Source: an uncultured Allomuricauda sp.
GTDB lineage: Bacteria; Bacteroidota; Bacteroidia; Flavobacteriales; Flavobacteriaceae
Direction: 5' to 3'
Assembly (NCBI RefSeq): GCF_937884665.1
Contig: NZ_CAKZYF010000210.1
Coordinates: 1-64,000 of the forward strand
Length of the DNA: 64,000 nucleotides
The position numbers and the translations under genes were made by a program. Numbering within the stretch: the first letter of the stretch is position 1; each line of letters opens with the position of its first letter. Below the pieces are notes generated by a model. That model searched no databases. It was not told the origin of the DNA and saw nothing but the letters and a program-made list of their open reading frames with translations. Shown here in pieces: positions 10,579-18,110 of this stretch.

Positions 10579-11865
10579 TTGAAGAATTCGGCACTGGCGG
10601 AAAAATTAACGGATAAGGACCAGAACTATGTATGGCACCCACTTACCCAGCACAAGAAGGCCAACCCTCCCTTAGGGATTGTGAGGGCAAAGGGCGCACT
10701 TATCTGGGATGAGGACGGGCACAGCTATATCGACGGAATTGCTTCCTGGTATACCGCAATGTACGGTCATGGCAACGAAAAAATAGTTGCGGCAATGACG
10801 CAACAAATGCAAAAATTGGATTTTGTGATGTTCAGTGGATTTACCCATGCCCCCGCTGTAGAACTTTCAGAACAACTCATCGATATTTTGCCGGACAACC
10901 AGGCCAAGATCTTATTTAATGACAATGGTTCCACTGCGAAAGAAGCGGGTATTAAAATGGCCATTCAATACCATTATAACAGAGGTGAAAAAAGGGATAC
11001 CCTCATTGCATTTGAGGATGGGTTTCATGGCGATACTTTTGGAGCGATGTCCGCTTCGGGAATTTCTAGCTATAACGGTCCTTTTGAAGATTTTTTATTG
11101 AAAGTGGTCCGAGTTCCTGTTCCAAAAGATGAGAACATGGAAGATGTTCTTAAAAAACTGGATACGATAATCGACGGGAACGCATGTTCAGCATTTGTTT
11201 TTGAACCACTGGTGCAGGGCGCGGCGGGGATGAAGTTTCATTCACCCCGGGGTTTGGATGCGATGATAGAAAAGTGTCAAAACGCAGGTGTGCTCTGTAT
11301 CGCTGACGAAATCATGACCGGTTTTGGAAAGACCGGACCTAACTTTGCCACCGAACACTTACAGAACCTACCGGACATCATCTGTTTGAGCAAGGCATTG
11401 ACAGCCGGAATGTTCCCACTGAGCATAACAAGCTGTACACAAACCGTTTTTGAGGCATTTTTGAGTGATGAGGTCTCCAAAGGGTTTTTTCACGCCCACA
11501 CGTACAGCGCCCATCCCTTGGGATGCGCGGCTGCCCTGGCGGGTTTGGAACTGTTGAATTCCGGGGAAATCTTGGAACGGCGCCAATACATCGCTCAACG
11601 ACATAAGACATTCGCCGCCCATTTAGGTGCCCACGCCAAAGTCAAAGATGCTCGCAGTATGGGCGTTATTTTCGCGGTAGATTTAGCAACGGACGCCAAT
11701 CGCTACGGTTCCCTTCGTGATAAGTTGTACCATTTTTTTATGCAGCAAGGCGTTAACCTTCGCCCATTGGGAAATACAATTTATGTGTTGCCTCCTTATG
11801 TCATAACCGATGAGCAGCTGCAGCAGGTATATGACGCTATTGAAGGTGCGTTGGAAATTCTTTGA
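10579..11865 (+). CDS. bioA: Adenosylmethionine-8-amino-7-oxononanoate aminotransferase
   Basis: This 428-residue class-III aminotransferase uses S-adenosylmethionine as amino donor to make 7,8-diaminopelargonate. WHPLTQHK near the N-terminus is the BioA substrate motif, GIASWYTAMYGHG follows, DEIMTGFGKTG holds the PLP-binding Asp, and the Schiff-base lysine is Lys272 (CLSKALTAG). The frame has no ATG near the expected N-terminus, so TTG at 10579 is taken as start; an ATG at 10571 is out of frame. It begins a second biotin transcript with the ketoacyl synthase 9 bases downstream. CATCTTTG near 10550 is a one-mismatch -7 element. Confidence 0.93.
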   Translation: MKNSALAEKLTDKDQNYVWHPLTQHKKANPPLGIVRAKGALIWDEDGHSYIDGIASWYTAMYGHGNEKIVAAMTQQMQKLDFVMFSGFTHAPAVELSEQLIDILPDNQAKILFNDNGSTAKEAGIKMAIQYHYNRGEKRDTLIAFEDGFHGDTFGAMSASGISSYNGPFEDFLLKVVRVPVPKDENMEDVLKKLDTIIDGNACSAFVFEPLVQGAAGMKFHSPRGLDAMIEKCQNAGVLCIADEIMTGFGKTGPNFATEHLQNLPDIICLSKALTAGMFPLSITSCTQTVFEAFLSDEVSKGFFHAHTYSAHPLGCAAALAGLELLNSGEILERRQYIAQRHKTFAAHLGAHAKVKDARSMGVIFAVDLATDANRYGSLRDKLYHFFMQQGVNLRPLGNTIYVLPPYVITDEQLQQVYDAIEGALEIL

Positions 11866-11874
11866 TGCCGCTAC

Positions 11875-13032
11875 ATGTTAAAACCCTCTGTTTCCATAAC
11901 GGCATTATCTTCATTCTCCGCTTTAGGAAGCACTCCAGATGAAGTTTGGGACGCTTACCAAAAAAAGAACCATCTTTTCTCTTTGAAGGAAATCGCTGGA
12001 AAAAAAGTTTGGGTATCCAAACTGCGCGAAGACCAAAAAAAGCTGGTAGAAACACTCAGGAAATCAGATGGGAAATACAAAGCACTCGATGATTCTGTGC
12101 TTTTTGCCATTTTTTCGGCCAGGAAAGCGGTTGCTGGAGCAGGTTGGGGCAGCGGGGTCAACTTTGGCATCAATATAGGCTCCTCGAGAGGCGCTACCTC
12201 ACTTTTTGAGAACTTCCACGAAGAATTTTTAAAAGAAGGCCAGGTAGCTACTTTAGCTTCACCAACCACTACCTTGGGCAATATTTCATCGTGGGTAGCC
12301 CATGATTTAAAATCGAAAGGCCCCACCATTTCGCACTCCATAACCTGTTCCACGGCGCTCCACGCACTACTTAACGGTATGGCTTGGATTCAAAGTGGCA
12401 TGTCCGATACTTTTTTGGTAGGGGGCAGTGAAGCTCCCTTGACTCCGTTTACTATTGCTCAAATCCAAGCTTTAAAAATATATTCAAGATTGGAAAACCC
12501 TTATCCTTGTCGTGCTTTGGACCTGGAAAAGACGCAGAATTCCATGATTTTGGGAGAGGCTGCGTCAATGGCATGTTTGGAACTTGGCGAAAAGGAAAAT
12601 CGTCTCGCAAAGATTGAAGGTATTGGGTACGCTACTGAACCGTTGACGCATAATGTTTCAATTTCTGCCAACGCCGAATGCTTTCAAGAATCCATGAAGA
12701 TGGCACTACAGGGACAATCTCCCGAAAATGTGGATGCCCTGGTGCTTCACGCACCAGGTACGAAAAAGGGAGATTTATCCGAGTACATGGCCGTGAAACA
12801 TGTTTTTAACGATAAAATCCCTTTTTTGACCACTAATAAATGGAAAGTAGGACACACTTTCGGAGCTTCGGGAATGCTCAGTGTGGAAATGGCGATACTC
12901 ATGTTACAGCACCAAGAATTCATACCACTCCCTTTTGCGCCACAAAAGACCCCGTCAGATTCCTTAAATAAAATTATGGTGAACGCAGTCGGTTTTGGAG
13001 GCAATGCAGTTTCCGTACTTCTTTCCAGATAA
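11875..13032 (+). CDS. Beta-ketoacyl synthase (KAS I/II-like) in biotin locus
   Basis: This 385-residue thiolase-fold enzyme has the full decarboxylating condensing triad Cys158 (SITCSTA), His292 (VLHAPGTKKGD) and His327 (KVGHTFGASG). It is shorter than housekeeping FabF (about 410 residues) and starts 9 bases after bioA, so it is cotranscribed with a biotin gene. Known KAS enzymes elongate acyl-ACP with malonyl units. Because neither bioC nor bioH is seen in this locus, it may help build the pimeloyl chain, but that is inference; it could equally serve another lipid pathway. A closed hairpin follows at 13081-13110. Confidence 0.82.
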   Translation: MLKPSVSITALSSFSALGSTPDEVWDAYQKKNHLFSLKEIAGKKVWVSKLREDQKKLVETLRKSDGKYKALDDSVLFAIFSARKAVAGAGWGSGVNFGINIGSSRGATSLFENFHEEFLKEGQVATLASPTTTLGNISSWVAHDLKSKGPTISHSITCSTALHALLNGMAWIQSGMSDTFLVGGSEAPLTPFTIAQIQALKIYSRLENPYPCRALDLEKTQNSMILGEAASMACLELGEKENRLAKIEGIGYATEPLTHNVSISANAECFQESMKMALQGQSPENVDALVLHAPGTKKGDLSEYMAVKHVFNDKIPFLTTNKWKVGHTFGASGMLSVEMAILMLQHQEFIPLPFAPQKTPSDSLNKIMVNAVGFGGNAVSVLLSR

Positions 13033-13080
13033 TTGACGCGAAATTTGAACCAGCTGGTATTTTAAATCTGAAAATAGCAA

Positions 13081-13110
13081 AGACACCTTTTTAAAAGGTA
13101 CTAGGTGTCT
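13081..13110. repeat. Hairpin after the ketoacyl synthase
   Basis: AGACACCT and AGGTGTCT are perfect 8-base inverted repeats around 14 bases that themselves contain ACCTTTTTAAAAGGT, so two alternative stems are possible. No T-run follows on either strand immediately, so a role as intrinsic terminator is uncertain. Confidence 0.5.
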
Positions 13111-13136
13111 TCGTAATTTGGAACTTATTTAAACAG

Positions 13137-13150
13137 TAAGGATATCCTTA
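13137..13150. repeat. Perfect 14-bp palindrome upstream of bioB
   Basis: TAAGGATATCCTTA is a perfect palindrome in the 286-base gap before bioB, about 143 bases upstream of the -7 element. It has the symmetry of a dimeric regulator site. No regulator is identified. The rest of the gap shows no gene. Confidence 0.4.
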
Positions 13151-13292
13151 TGATTCACGGGTCAAAGAAAGTGACGAATCTGAAACGGGGCATAAAACAC
13201 AAAATTGATTAGCTTTAATAAGGAAGAGGCTTTTGATAGGCATCATTGCCCTTTTCTTTTAAAACCTTATTTTCATATCAAGTAATAAAATC

Positions 13293-13300
13293 TATTTTTG
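13293..13300 (+). promoter_or_regulatory. -7 promoter element for bioB
   Basis: TATTTTTG matches TAnnTTTG. It overlaps an in-frame TTG (13298) that would otherwise extend bioB, and so supports ATG 13319 as the true start. Confidence 0.65.
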
Positions 13301-13318
13301 TTTTCATATCCAAGAAGC

Positions 13319-14425
13319 ATGATTGCAATAAAAAACAACTGGACCAAACAAGAAATACTTGATATATACAACAAACCATTGATGGAACTACTTTATGAAG
13401 CAGCAACCATCCATCGGGAATATCATGATCCCAATACCGTCCAAGTGTCTACGCTGTTGTCCATAAAAACGGGGGGATGTCCTGAGGATTGCGGATATTG
13501 TCCGCAAGCGGCCCGTTACCATACCGATATTGAAGGGAATGGACTAATGTCCGTTAGACAGGTGAAAGCACAGGCATTACGGGCAAAAGCTTCAGGAAGT
13601 TCACGGGTCTGTATGGGCGCGGCATGGCGAAATGTTAAGGATGGCCCTGAATTTGACCAAGTTTTGGAAATGGTGCGTACCATCAATAAATTGGACATGG
13701 AAGTATGCTGTACGCTGGGAATGGTGACCGAAAATCAGGCGAAACGCCTGGCAGAAGCGGGCTTATATGCCTACAATCATAATCTGGATACTTCTGAAGA
13801 ATATTATAAAGAGGTGATATCAACCCGAGGATATGAAGACCGTTTGGAAACCATACAAAATGTCCGGAAAACCAATGTGACCGTTTGTAGTGGAGGTATT
13901 ATAGGAATGGGAGAATCCATTGAGGACAGGGCAGGTATGTTGGTGGCACTTTCAACGTTGAGCCCTCAACCTGAGTCGGTACCCATAAATGCCTTGGTGG
14001 CTGTGGAGGGAACCCCTATGGAAGAGGAAAAACCTGTGGAAATATGGGAAATGATTCGCATGGTTGCCACAACTCGAATCGTAATGCCCCAAACGCAGGT
14101 GCGACTTTCTGCAGGCCGAACGGAAATGAGTCGTGAAGGCCAAGCCATGTGCTTTTTTGCCGGTGCCAACTCCATTTTTGCCGGAGATAAATTATTGACA
14201 ACCCCAAATCCAGATGTGAACCAAGACATGGATATGTTCAGAAAACTTGGTCTCAAAGCACAAAAAGCATTCGTAAAAGCACCCCAGCCGAAAACTGTTG
14301 AAGCAGAAGATTCTGAATTGGTATCTATTGGAGAAAAACCAAGGTGGACAAGACCGGGCCATAAAATAGAAAGAAACGAACTGGCCAAGGAAAAGTCCAA
14401 ACTTGCATCAAGGGGTCGGGTCTAA
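13319..14425 (+). CDS. bioB: Biotin synthase
   Basis: This 368-residue radical-SAM enzyme inserts sulfur into dethiobiotin to close the thiophane ring. The [4Fe-4S] cluster cysteines are Cys54, Cys58 and Cys61 in GGCPEDCGYCPQ, and YNHNLDTS and RLSAGR, hallmarks of BioB, follow. The start is set at ATG 13319 (MIAIKNNW) because the promoter element lies across the upstream TTG. The last 50 residues are a charged, low-conservation tail, common in flavobacterial BioB. It has its own promoter rather than being read from bioA. Confidence 0.96.
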   Translation: MIAIKNNWTKQEILDIYNKPLMELLYEAATIHREYHDPNTVQVSTLLSIKTGGCPEDCGYCPQAARYHTDIEGNGLMSVRQVKAQALRAKASGSSRVCMGAAWRNVKDGPEFDQVLEMVRTINKLDMEVCCTLGMVTENQAKRLAEAGLYAYNHNLDTSEEYYKEVISTRGYEDRLETIQNVRKTNVTVCSGGIIGMGESIEDRAGMLVALSTLSPQPESVPINALVAVEGTPMEEEKPVEIWEMIRMVATTRIVMPQTQVRLSAGRTEMSREGQAMCFFAGANSIFAGDKLLTTPNPDVNQDMDMFRKLGLKAQKAFVKAPQPKTVEAEDSELVSIGEKPRWTRPGHKIERNELAKEKSKLASRGRV

Positions 14426-14455
14426 AACTGCACCTCCCATTTAAAAACCTTTTAG

Positions 14456-14463
14456 TAATTTTG
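14456..14463 (+). promoter_or_regulatory. -7 promoter element for the cupin gene
   Basis: TAATTTTG matches TAnnTTTG, 22 bases upstream of the TTG start at 14486, so the leader is short. Confidence 0.6.
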
Positions 14464-14485
14464 TAGTTTCAAACTCATTGAAAAT

Positions 14486-15355
14486 TTGGAGCTTAAACTT
14501 GAACAGATTCCTCGTGAAAAGACGCTTTCCAAGAAAGAGTTTCTCCACAAGTACTTCAAACCTCAAAAGCCTGTGGTTATCGAAAGCTTTATCGAGGATT
14601 GGCCCGCCTATTCCAAATGGAGTCTGGACTATATAGAAAAAGTTGCAGGTGAAAAAGAAGTACCGCTCTATGATGACCGTCCTGTAAAACATGACGAGGG
14701 ATTTAATGAGCCGCACGCAAAAATGAAAATGAAGGAGTATATCCACCTTCTGAAAAAGGAGCCTACGAAATATCGAATTTTCCTTTGGAACGTGCTCAAG
14801 GAAATACCCGAATTACAAAAGGATTTTAACTATCCAGATTTTGGTATCCGTCTCATGAAGGGATTGCCCATGCTTTTCTTTGGAGGTAGTAACTCCCATA
14901 CATTTATGCACTATGATATTGATTTGGCCAATATCTTCCACTTTCATTTTGAAGGTAAAAAGCAGTGCATTTTATTCTCGCAATCGGAGACGAAGTTCCT
15001 TTACAAAATACCCCACTCCCTGATTACGAGGGAAGACATTGATTTTGCCAATCCAGATTTGGACAAATGGCCAGCGCTTAAAAATGCCAAGGGCCATATT
15101 GCCCATTTGGAACATGGACATGTGCTGTATATCCCAGAAGGATACTGGCACCACATGAAATATATCAGCCCTGGATTTTCTATGAGCCTTAGAGCCATTG
15201 CCCGAAGACCCAAAAACTTTGGCAGGGCAGTGTACAATATCTTTTTCATGAGGCATTTTGATAATGTGATGCGCAGATGGAAAGGTCAGAAATGGATTGA
15301 TTGGAAGAATGAAGAAGCCATCCGACGAACAAATACTTTGGCCTTCCAAAAGTGA
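14486..15355 (+). CDS. Cupin_8/JmjC-type Fe(II)/2-oxoglutarate oxygenase candidate
   Basis: This 289-residue protein opens with the Cupin_8 signature KPVVIESFIEDWPAYSKW. The likely metal ligands are His142 and Asp144 in MHYDIDLANIF, with a distal His at 222 or 223 in PEGYWHH; GHVLYIPEGYWHH is the usual second half of the double-stranded beta-helix. Family members hydroxylate proteins, RNA-modification enzymes or small molecules; the substrate here cannot be told. It starts with TTG, has its own promoter at 14456-14463, and is convergent with recX (3 bases between stops). The C-terminal 50 residues are rich in Arg and aromatic residues. Confidence 0.8.
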   Translation: MELKLEQIPREKTLSKKEFLHKYFKPQKPVVIESFIEDWPAYSKWSLDYIEKVAGEKEVPLYDDRPVKHDEGFNEPHAKMKMKEYIHLLKKEPTKYRIFLWNVLKEIPELQKDFNYPDFGIRLMKGLPMLFFGGSNSHTFMHYDIDLANIFHFHFEGKKQCILFSQSETKFLYKIPHSLITREDIDFANPDLDKWPALKNAKGHIAHLEHGHVLYIPEGYWHHMKYISPGFSMSLRAIARRPKNFGRAVYNIFFMRHFDNVMRRWKGQKWIDWKNEEAIRRTNTLAFQK

Positions 15356-15358
15356 AGC

Positions 15359-15832
15359 TTATCGCGTAAGTTCCATCACTTTTTCATAAACCAACTGATT
15401 TTCCCACCCCCGATAGAGCAGATAATCGGATAACTTTTTTCTTTTTTTGGCCAAGTTGGATTCGTTCAACTGTGATATTCTCTTTTTGGCCAGGACATCG
15501 AGTGTTGTAACGTAGTCTTGGTCATCAATTTCTTTTAAAGCAATATTAATATTGAATTTGGAAATATTCCGTTGTTTTAACTCGCGTACAATTCTGTTTT
15601 TACCCCATTTTTTGTGGTTGAATTTACCCCGGGCAAAGTTTCGGGCAAATCGTTCTTCGTTCAAGTAATTCTGCTGGATAAGGTGGCCTATGATATGGTC
15701 TATGGCATCAGGGATCATACGCATTTCTTTCAGTTTTATTTCCACTTCCTTATGGCATCTTTCCTGATAGGTGCAATACCGTTCCATTTTATGGGTAGCT
15801 TCCTGGACAGAATAATGCTTATGATAGTTCAT
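15359..15832 (-). CDS. recX: Regulatory protein RecX
   Basis: This 157-residue helical protein matches RecX: EATHKMERYCTYQERCHKEVEIKL near the N-terminus, the YLNEERFARNFARGKFNHKKWG core and RGWENQLVYEKV at the end, i.e. three tandem three-helix repeats. RecX binds RecA filaments and limits their extension or coprotease activity. recA is not adjacent. The gene lies after RNase G on the same strand but behind a strong terminator, so it probably has its own promoter; TACATTTA just upstream on its strand is one base from the -7 consensus. Confidence 0.9.
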   Translation of the reverse strand: MNYHKHYSVQEATHKMERYCTYQERCHKEVEIKLKEMRMIPDAIDHIIGHLIQQNYLNEERFARNFARGKFNHKKWGKNRIVRELKQRNISKFNINIALKEIDDQDYVTTLDVLAKKRISQLNESNLAKKRKKLSDYLLYRGWENQLVYEKVMELTR

Positions 15833-15851
15833 TTGTTAAATGTACAAAAAC

Positions 15852-15882
15852 AAAAAAGCGACCCCATTGCTGAGGTCGCTTT
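15852..15882 (-). terminator. Intrinsic terminator after RNase G
   Basis: Read on the minus strand, a 9-bp stem (AAAGCGACC/GGTCGCTTT) with a 10-base loop is followed by a T-run (plus-strand A run 15852-15857). It lies just downstream of the RNase G stop. Confidence 0.9.
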
Positions 15883-15885
15883 GTA

Positions 15886-17433
15886 TTATCTGATTGTTCT
15901 GCCTGCCTCGTTCTTGAAGCGATACTCAAGATAGGTATAGGCATCCCTAGGCTGGATTTTTATCCATTTTTTGTGGTCCAGCCACCATTTGAAACGAATT
16001 GAAGGCATTCCTTTGGTCAAATATGCTGCAATAAATGGGTGGATATTCAACACAATATCCTTATGTTTCTTATTGCTGTTCACTATTCGTTCTAGGTCCA
16101 CATTGATTTTATCAATTAAAACAATGGGAGCTTCCACCTCTCTTCCGGAACCATTGGGATTTTCTTCACTGGTCTTGATGTTCATTTCAGGTCGAACTCT
16201 TTGGCGGGTTATTTGGACAAGTCCAAATTTACTTGGAGGCAATATTTTATGCTTTGCCCGGTCGTCCTTCATTTCTTCCCTTAGGTGATCAAAAAGCTTT
16301 CTTCTGTGATCCCCTTTGGTCATATCAATGAAATCGACCACAATAATTCCGCCCATATCCCGCAGGCGCAGTTGTCTCGCAATTTCTGATGCTGCCAAAA
16401 GATTGACCTCTAAAGCGGTGTCTTCTTGATTTTTTGCCTTATTGGAACGATTACCGCTATTGACATCAATAACGTGCAGAGCTTCGGTATGCTCAATAAC
16501 CAGGTAAGCTCCTTTGCTCATGGACGCCGTTTTTCCAAAGGAAGTCTTTATTTGACGTTCTATACCAAATCTTTCAAAGATAGGAGCAGACCCGGAATAC
16601 CGTTTCACGATGGATTCTTTTTGAGGGGCTATCTCGTGCAAATAATCCCGGATTTGATGATATAAGGTTTCATCATCTACATGGATTCCCGTAAAGGAAT
16701 CGTTGAACACATCCCGTAATATGGACGAAGCTCGGTTGAGCTCTATTAAAACCTTGGACGGGTGGGGCGCTTTTGGCATTGTTTTGCACATGGTCGACCA
16801 TTTGGTCAACAAATCTTGGAGATCTTTGTCCAGTTCAGCTACTTTTTTGCCTTCCGCGACGGTACGAATAATTACACCAAACCCCTTTGGCTTGATACTC
16901 TTTACCAGACGTATCAATCTATCTTTCTCCTCTTTGCTCCCGATTTTTTGGGATACGGAAACACGGTCCGAGAAAGGTACCATGACCAAGTAACGTCCTG
17001 CTAAGGAAAGCTCTGAACTGATTCTTGGTCCCTTTGTGGAGATAGGTTCTTTTACTATTTGTACCAGTAATGACTGATTGGCTTTGATTACATCGTTGAT
17101 GCTGCCATTCTTGTCAATATCTTTTTCGAATGGAAAATTTTTCAGGGTATATTCTTTAAGCTTCCCTGTTCTGACTTTTTTGATGAACTTCAGCATGGAT
17201 GACAGTTGTGGACCTAGGTCATGATAATGCAGAAAAGCATCTTTTTCGTAACCTACATTTACAAAGGCCGCATTAAGTCCCGTAACCGGTTTTCTTATTT
17301 TGGCCAGGAAGATATCCCCAACAGAAAAATTATTGTCATCTTCATCTTTGTGAAGTTCAATGAGTTTTCCATCTTTTAATAAGGCAAAATCGACTGCTTC
17401 AGAACTAGATCTGACGATTAATTCTCTATTCAC
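15886..17433 (-). CDS. rng: Ribonuclease E/G family endoribonuclease
   Basis: This 515-residue protein starts with an S1 RNA-binding domain (about residues 35-130: VGDIFLAKIRKPVTGLNAAFVNVG), followed by the RNase E/G catalytic core with the Mg-binding aspartates in VIDVNSG and VDFIDM. It processes 16S rRNA 5' ends and starts mRNA decay. There is no degradosome-scaffold tail as in RNase E, so the RNase G type fits. The start is GTG at 17433 (MNRELIVRSSS), the usual N-terminus in flavobacteria. The gene follows HU and the 29-residue basic ORF on the same strand but behind a hairpin terminator at 17567-17593. Confidence 0.93.
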   Translation of the reverse strand: MNRELIVRSSSEAVDFALLKDGKLIELHKDEDDNNFSVGDIFLAKIRKPVTGLNAAFVNVGYEKDAFLHYHDLGPQLSSMLKFIKKVRTGKLKEYTLKNFPFEKDIDKNGSINDVIKANQSLLVQIVKEPISTKGPRISSELSLAGRYLVMVPFSDRVSVSQKIGSKEEKDRLIRLVKSIKPKGFGVIIRTVAEGKKVAELDKDLQDLLTKWSTMCKTMPKAPHPSKVLIELNRASSILRDVFNDSFTGIHVDDETLYHQIRDYLHEIAPQKESIVKRYSGSAPIFERFGIERQIKTSFGKTASMSKGAYLVIEHTEALHVIDVNSGNRSNKAKNQEDTALEVNLLAASEIARQLRLRDMGGIIVVDFIDMTKGDHRRKLFDHLREEMKDDRAKHKILPPSKFGLVQITRQRVRPEMNIKTSEENPNGSGREVEAPIVLIDKINVDLERIVNSNKKHKDIVLNIHPFIAAYLTKGMPSIRFKWWLDHKKWIKIQPRDAYTYLEYRFKNEAGRTIR

Positions 17434-17566
17434 ATGAATCGATTTTAATTTATTCCAAAGAAGTTTTATGGAATAAATGATTAAACAATATTTGGAATCG
17501 GTTTATAAACCAATTGAAATTCTTTTTTATGAATCTCTATGTCAAAGAACGTGTGATTGTAAAATG

Positions 17567-17593
17567 AAAAAGTAGTTGGAACAACTACTTTTT
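17567..17593. terminator. Perfect hairpin terminator overlapping the end of the small basic ORF
   Basis: AAAAAGTAGTTG and CAACTACTTTTT form a perfect 12-bp stem with a GAA loop; it ends in T residues on both strands. The stop codon and last codons of the 29-residue ORF lie inside the stem, so this terminates the HU-small-ORF transcript before rng. Confidence 0.85.
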
Positions 17594-17674
17594 CTTATGT
17601 CGGTTAGCTCTCCTACGTTTTTTGCGCTTGTGGGTCGCTACCTTGTGTCTTTTTCTCTTTTTACCACTCGGCAT
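17585..17674 (-). CDS. 29-residue very basic small protein
   Basis: The ORF reads MPSGKKRKRHKVATHKRKK and continues with RRRANRHKKK before TAG. About two thirds of residues are Lys, Arg or His, and there is no acidic residue. ATG at 17674 lies 26 bases after the HU stop on the same strand, and a strong terminator overlaps its end. The composition is that of a small ribosomal protein (like bL34 or bL36) or nucleic-acid-binding peptide. From memory, closely similar peptides recur downstream of HU in Bacteroidota; the novel Bacteroidota ribosomal protein bL38 is one candidate identity, but I cannot verify that from sequence alone. Confidence 0.72.
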   Translation of the reverse strand: MPSGKKRKRHKVATHKRKKRRRANRHKKK

Positions 17675-17700
17675 ACAGCTGTTGCTTTAGTATTAGTTTA

Positions 17701-17991
17701 TTATTTTACCTGAACGTTGCTTTTTACACCTTCAACAAAAACCTTGGCAGGTTTAAAGGCCGGAATATTGTGGGCTGGAATCTTAATGGTAGTGTTTTTG
17801 GAAATATTTCTACCTGTTTTCTCAGCTCTTGTCTTGATAATAAAGCTTCCAAAACCTCTTAAATATACGTTATCACCATTCTCCAAGGACGATTTTACCT
17901 CCTCCATGAAAGATTCAACAGTTGCTTGCACATCTCCTTTTTCCATACCTAGTTTTTCCGAGATTCTAGTTACAATATCCGCTTTCGTCAT
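17701..17991 (-). CDS. hup: HU/IHF family DNA-binding protein
   Basis: This 96-residue histone-like protein (MTKADIVTRISEKLG) has the N-terminal helical dimerisation part and the DNA-clasping beta-arm around GRNISKNTTIKIPAHNIPAFKPAK, where Pro marks the intercalating tip. It bends and compacts DNA. It has a promoter (TATATTTG, minus strand, 18025-18032) and is divergent from mutY. The 29-residue basic ORF follows in the same transcript. Whether it works as HU homodimer or IHF-like partner cannot be told. Confidence 0.95.
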   Translation of the reverse strand: MTKADIVTRISEKLGMEKGDVQATVESFMEEVKSSLENGDNVYLRGFGSFIIKTRAEKTGRNISKNTTIKIPAHNIPAFKPAKVFVEGVKSNVQVK

Positions 17992-18024
17992 TTTGTTTTT
18001 TTATTTTCTGATTTTTTAGGCTTG

Positions 18025-18032
18025 CAAATATA
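18025..18032 (-). promoter_or_regulatory. -7 promoter element for HU
   Basis: On the minus strand the bases read TATATTTG, followed by CAAGCC, an exact TAnnTTTG match about 34 bases from the HU ATG. Confidence 0.7.
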
Positions 18033-18110
18033 AAAATTAAAATTAATCTTTTGTTTAATGGCCTTAATTTTAAGTATATAAACCATTACTTTTATTGTCT
18101 TTGATTTTGC

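Noticed and set aside
13081-13110. Hairpin after the ketosynthase as a definite intrinsic terminator
   Set aside because: The stem is good, but no T-run follows directly on either strand; kept only as a repeat.
13298-13318. TTG start of bioB at 13298
   Set aside because: This TTG is part of the -7 promoter element, so it would not be transcribed; ATG 13319 fits.
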